Source of the DNA: Clostridium_AB sp036639235
Lineage (GTDB): Bacteria; Bacillota; Clostridia; Clostridiales; Caloramatoraceae
NCBI RefSeq assembly: GCF_036639235.1
Contig: NZ_JAVWJB010000053.1
Coordinates: 1-9,032 of the forward strand
DNA length: 9,032 nt
Direction: 5' to 3'
The notes below the pieces were generated by a model. The model ran no database searches, had not been told where the DNA came from, and saw only the letters and a program-made list of their open reading frames with translations. Below, one piece after another: positions 5,861 to 9,032 of this stretch (positions are counted from its first letter, which is position 1; every line of letters starts with the position of its first letter). A program made the position numbers and the translations under genes.

Positions 5861-7267
5861 TTATTTATTTAAAAACCCTGCTATATCATCAATAACTGTT
5901 TGTGAAACCTTCCCCTTAATGCTATAAGCATCAAAACTCTTAGGTCCAGTTATAAATTCACTAGTTAATCCAGCATACTCTTTAAATGAAACATTAGAGC
6001 TGCCTGATAAAGCTGACTTATATTCATTAAGTTCACTTGAAGGCACCATATAGTCATTAGTACCATGTAGGAACATCATAGGCTTATTAATGCTTCTAGC
6101 CATATTAGCCCCATCATATCCCTTATAGCTTAACCAGTACTTAGTTGACATATCTAAGAAGAAATCATCAGGTGATGACTGGGTTAGACCCTTTATTAAG
6201 TCATATTCACCCTTAACATATTCAATTCTTTCCCTCTTCTCAGCCTCTGTTAAATCAGGTGCACTACTAAGCATATTCACCATAACATTTAGAATAGTAT
6301 CCTCAACTGAAGCCTTATTAGCTCCCATGAAAATATATCCTTTAGCTTGTCCACTCGCACCATCTAACATAGGAAGAATACTTCCACCCTGACCAAACCC
6401 TAGGGCATAAATATTATCTTCATTAATATCTCCTCTACCAGATAAGTATCTTATGATCTTACTATAATCTTCAACATAATCCTCTTCAACAGTAAATGCT
6501 AAATCCTCCTCAACAGAAAACTCCTCACCATATGTATAGTATCTCTTGTCGAATCTAAACGAAGCAACTCCCCTGCTTGCTAGCCCCTCTGCAATATCCT
6601 TATACGGACTATTAACATAGGTTCCACCATCTCTACCTGTAGGACCTGCATCACCAACAATAATAACAGTTTTCATATTATTTGGTGGATTCTTAGGCTT
6701 TACAAGTTCCCCATGAATAGGATAGCTACCACCTGATATAGTTACTTCTTCACTAACCATAACCTTCTTAATATTTGCAATAATAGTCTCTCTTGTTTTT
6801 ATTCTTGAATTAAGCTCAGAAATCTGCTTAGAGAATATATTCTTATCAACCTTAGCCAGATCAGTCTTAGCTAGATTAATATACATATCCCAAGTAACAG
6901 TATTCTTAATAGTGTGAGCATTAACTTCCATGCTCTGTTCAACCTTATTAACCCTAGCAGCTGCATTAACTAAAGCCTCTGCCTTATCAATCTGATTAAC
7001 ATACTTAACTCTAGTGCTTCTACTAAGCTTTCCTGCTAAGGCCCTAGCTTCCTTAATATACTGCTGCCATTGACCAACATTCTTAAGCCCTAGATAATTA
7101 CTCTTTAAGGAACTAGTAATCTTGTCTACCTTAGCCTTACATGCAGCCTCTGCCCTACTCATCTTAGCAGCAAAAACAACACTCTCACTTTCAGCAGCAG
7201 CCATAACTCCTGAAACCACCATCATAATAGTCACTGCATATGCTATAAACCTTTTACCTTTGTTCAT
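5861..7267 (-). CDS. Secreted alpha/beta-hydrolase-fold protein with degenerate catalytic triad
   Basis: Encodes 468 residues from ATG at 7267, five bases after GGAGGAG; an upstream in-frame TTG (7297) lacks this spacing. A signal peptide (residues 1 to about 33, ending VVFA) precedes a helical module (about 40-165) similar to that of the protein at 692-2806. Residues about 172-468 form an alpha/beta hydrolase domain: AGPTGRDGG (207-215), KDIAEGLASRG (223-233), RFDKR (238-242), the nucleophile-elbow region ALGFGQGGS (288-296), LHGTNDYMVP (400-409) and YAGLTSEF (431-438). In active relatives the elbow is GxSxG and the last motif contains His (GLNH). Here the serine position is Gly292 (codon GGT, one step from AGT) and the histidine position is Ser436; Asp405 remains. 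I infer a pseudoenzyme, perhaps a binding or structural protein. It has its own promoter and terminator; the left-edge gene looks like a paralogue. Confidence 0.9.
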   Translation of the reverse strand: MNKGKRFIAYAVTIMMVVSGVMAAAESESVVFAAKMSRAEAACKAKVDKITSSLKSNYLGLKNVGQWQQYIKEARALAGKLSRSTRVKYVNQIDKAEALVNAAARVNKVEQSMEVNAHTIKNTVTWDMYINLAKTDLAKVDKNIFSKQISELNSRIKTRETIIANIKKVMVSEEVTISGGSYPIHGELVKPKNPPNNMKTVIIVGDAGPTGRDGGTYVNSPYKDIAEGLASRGVASFRFDKRYYTYGEEFSVEEDLAFTVEEDYVEDYSKIIRYLSGRGDINEDNIYALGFGQGGSILPMLDGASGQAKGYIFMGANKASVEDTILNVMVNMLSSAPDLTEAEKRERIEYVKGEYDLIKGLTQSSPDDFFLDMSTKYWLSYKGYDGANMARSINKPMMFLHGTNDYMVPSSELNEYKSALSGSSNVSFKEYAGLTSEFITGPKSFDAYSIKGKVSQTVIDDIAGFLNK

Positions 7268-7279
7268 AATAACTCCTCC
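7268..7279 (-). promoter_or_regulatory. Ribosome binding site deciding the ATG start at 7267
   Basis: GGAGGAG (7279-7273 on the minus strand) is followed by TTATT and ATG. The spacing is good only for this ATG, and the resulting protein starts with a typical Lys-rich signal peptide (MNKGKRF). Confidence 0.8.
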
Positions 7280-7337
7280 ACTGTAGATACAATCCACCTA
7301 AAATATGACTTTTTATTTTGCATATTCTCTTTAGCAA

Positions 7338-7367
7338 ATTTTAGCATTATTTATCATATTTTTTCAA
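7338..7367 (-). promoter_or_regulatory. Promoter of the hydrolase-like gene
   Basis: On the minus strand: TTGAAA (7367-7362), an 18-base spacer, then TAAAAT (7343-7338), preceded by TGC, giving an extended -10. It lies in the 177-bp divergent intergenic region shared with the gene at 7445. Confidence 0.5.
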
Positions 7368-7385
7368 CTATTATATTTAATATTA

Positions 7386-7414
7386 TTGTACAACTTTACA
7401 TAATTAAGTAATAT
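7386..7414 (+). promoter_or_regulatory. Promoter of the solenoid protein gene
   Basis: TTGTAC (7386-7391), a 17-base spacer, then TAATAT (7409-7414). A second -10-like TATAAT-type stretch lies a few bases downstream, so the exact start is uncertain. It is back to back with the minus-strand promoter at 7338-7367, 18 bases away, which would allow shared regulation. Confidence 0.5.
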
Positions 7415-7444
7415 ATAAGTATAATTAACAAAGGAGAAAATAAA

Positions 7445-8809
7445 ATGAACTGCAAGTTTAAATTACTAATTAAATTCCTATGCATTATGGCTGTTACATC
7501 AGTAGTTCTACAACCAATAGTGCTGGCTTCAACAACCTATGCACCACAGCTTAAACCTGTAATATCATCTAATCCATCACAGGCTTTAATCAAATCTAGG
7601 GAAGGTTTACAAGAAATCATGAATGCTGTTCATAGTGACTTTGTAGGTAAGGCAACTAGCCCTACTATTCGATTAAGACTTAAACAAGTACGTCAATATA
7701 TTTCCCAAATTCCAGAAAGCGAAAGTGAAGATAAGAAGCATATTAAACCTATTTATTTATCATATGGAAGGGTAATAGATCACTATCTACTTGCTGAAAA
7801 AATAATTAAATACTATACTCCAAAGTCACAGGGTGGACTTGGACATGCTAGAACCTATGATTCTACATTTTTACATGATAAAAACCTAGCATTTATAGGT
7901 AAGTTCTATGAGTTTACCTATATTCCTTTCACCTATAAGGATATAGAAAAAGTGCAGGATATGTATCGTAAGGCTGACTCTATTCTTGTTAACATTAGAG
8001 GTACACACTATTCTGAGACTAAGAAATTAAATGATGCCTACGACAAGATAATTATAAATGGTGATATTAATAACATTAAAGCCTTTGAAAAAAGCGTAAT
8101 ATCCCATAACTGTAAAGCCTGTTACCCTAACTATTCAGATAAGATAACTAAGCTAAAAAATGGGTATAGAGAAGTTAATACATATAAGGAGTTTGAATCT
8201 GCAAGTAATGATAGCACCGCCATGCTTATTCATGTTATGAAGCCAATTACCATTCCAAGTACACATAACAAACATAAAAATGGCAATATAATAATTAGAA
8301 AAAACGCTAGCCTTACAATAACAGGACATATTTATATTGAAAAGATAATCTCGAACTACGGCATTATTAACTTTATAAATAACTCAGACATAACAACCAC
8401 TGGATATATTTCACATTTATACAATTATGGAACCACTAATTTTAACGGAACCCATACCATAAATTCATATATAAGAAACTATGAAGTACTTAACATTAAC
8501 GGCAAAGTAGTTAGTACAGGTCTAATAGATAACGTGAAAACACTTAACAATAACAACACTTTAATTAATAAAAACACACTATCTAACTACAATAGATTTT
8601 ATAATAATGGAACACTAACTAATTCCCATAGACTTAATAATTCTGGGGAGCTATATAATAGAAATCTTATTCATAATGAATTTCATATTTATTCAGAGAA
8701 GTACTCCTACTTCCCAATGCCATATAAACCAATAATATATAACACACCTAAAGCTAAAATATTAAACAATGGAAATATTAATTGTACAATACAAGGAACT
8801 ACCCTATAA
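7445..8809 (+). CDS. Secreted asparagine-rich beta-solenoid protein
   Basis: Encodes 454 residues from ATG at 7445, eight bases after AGGAG (7432-7436). A signal peptide is clear (MNCKFKLLIKFLCIMAVTSV, hydrophobic to about 28, cleavage near VLA or TYA). Residues about 44-250 are mostly helical and charged, with CKAC at 223-226. They may be a distant relative of the helical module in the two neighbouring secreted proteins, but I cannot show this by eye. Residues about 280-416 form a repetitive beta region. Five consecutive 18-residue units start at 327, 345, 363, 381 and 399 (for example NYGTTNFNGTHTINSYIR and NYNRFYNNGTLTNSHRLN), preceded by a looser 23-residue unit at 304. The periodic Asn, Gly and aliphatic residues suggest a parallel beta-helix with Asn ladders. 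No catalytic motif or wall anchor is recognised. A surface or adhesive role is inferred only from secretion and architecture. Confidence 0.85.
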   Translation: MNCKFKLLIKFLCIMAVTSVVLQPIVLASTTYAPQLKPVISSNPSQALIKSREGLQEIMNAVHSDFVGKATSPTIRLRLKQVRQYISQIPESESEDKKHIKPIYLSYGRVIDHYLLAEKIIKYYTPKSQGGLGHARTYDSTFLHDKNLAFIGKFYEFTYIPFTYKDIEKVQDMYRKADSILVNIRGTHYSETKKLNDAYDKIIINGDINNIKAFEKSVISHNCKACYPNYSDKITKLKNGYREVNTYKEFESASNDSTAMLIHVMKPITIPSTHNKHKNGNIIIRKNASLTITGHIYIEKIISNYGIINFINNSDITTTGYISHLYNYGTTNFNGTHTINSYIRNYEVLNINGKVVSTGLIDNVKTLNNNNTLINKNTLSNYNRFYNNGTLTNSHRLNNSGELYNRNLIHNEFHIYSEKYSYFPMPYKPIIYNTPKAKILNNGNINCTIQGTTL

Positions 8810-8861
8810 CTATTAATTACTTCATTAAATAGACATTAACTAAATATAATAAACAAAGAAA

Positions 8862-8899
8862 AAGCCATTTAATCTATCCCCATATAGATTAAACAGCTT
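8862..8899. terminator. Probable bidirectional terminator after the solenoid gene
   Basis: A perfect 10-bp stem (TTTAATCTAT at 8868-8877 with 8884-8893), extended by AAGC/GCTT across a CA/CA internal loop. On the plus strand it is followed by CTTCTTCT-like sequence, a poor U-tract; on the minus strand the hairpin is followed by TTTTTCTTTG, a better one. It may serve both the plus-strand gene and an unseen minus-strand gene beyond the right edge. Confidence 0.6.
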
Positions 8900-8953
8900 C
8901 TTCTCGACTTATTACAACATAATTAGTTATTCAACTCTAATCCATATTATACC

Positions 8954-8990
8954 ATTACAAGTAGACAATCTCTGTCTACTTGTAATTTTT
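8954..8990 (+). terminator. Second hairpin terminator downstream of the solenoid gene
   Basis: A perfect 14-bp stem (8954-8967 with 8973-8986) around ATCTC, followed directly by TTTT on the plus strand; the minus-strand side lacks a T-tract. It lies about 145 bases past the stop codon, so it is either a backup terminator or the end of a short plus-strand transcript. I see no ORF between the two hairpins or in the last 40 bases. Confidence 0.65.
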
Positions 8991-9032
8991 ACAAATTGCT
9001 AAAATAATTTTATTTCAGATATACAAGTGTCC

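Noticed and set aside
8990..9032. C-terminus of a minus-strand gene entering from the right edge
   Set aside because: Two minus-strand frames are open from the edge but end after 10 or fewer codons; the peptides are too short to recognise.

Overview
The window looks like a chromosomal segment of a low-GC Gram-positive bacterium, most likely a clostridial Firmicute. The evidence is AT-rich DNA, strong AGGAGG-type ribosome binding sites, some UUG starts, classical intrinsic terminators, secreted proteins with Gram-positive signal peptides, and an MBOAT/DHHW O-acylation pair. I cannot name the species.

Layout from left to right: (1) the last 24 codons of a plus-strand gene that resemble the C-terminus of the alpha/beta hydrolase encoded later in the window, followed by a strong terminator (81-113); (2) a 614-bp stretch without genes, 78-691, that holds two diverged copies of a structured element facing each other (120-341 on +, 427-633 on -), each starting 6-7 bases after a terminator; (3) a large secreted protein (692-2806, -) with a helical N-terminal module and a beta-solenoid-like middle; (4) a two-gene operon, MBOAT acyltransferase (4189-5607, -) then DHHW/AlgX-like protein (3019-4179, -), with its own promoter; (5) a secreted alpha/beta-hydrolase-fold protein (5861-7267, -) whose nucleophile serine and catalytic histidine both appear to be replaced; (6) a divergently transcribed secreted asparagine-rich beta-solenoid protein (7445-8809, +), followed by two hairpins.

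The protein genes share a cell-surface theme. The 704-residue protein and the hydrolase-like protein carry a similar N-terminal helical module joined to unrelated C-terminal domains. The solenoid protein has the same broad plan, but homology of its helical part is unproven. The MBOAT/DHHW pair between them would O-acylate a glycan outside the membrane. No SLH, CWB2 or LPXTG anchor is visible, so how the secreted proteins stay on the surface is unknown.

The most unusual feature is the inverted pair of structured elements. Their cores are 155 and 153 bases long and align without gaps except inside a GGG/CCC to GG/CC apical mini-stem. They share three nearly invariant sequence blocks and two symmetric CUAAG/CUAAG helix modules spaced exactly 24 bases apart on each strand. 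In the connecting helices I count 11 base pairs that differ between copies at both positions but remain paired. This is the pattern of a selected RNA (or single-stranded DNA) structure. I do not recognise the family.
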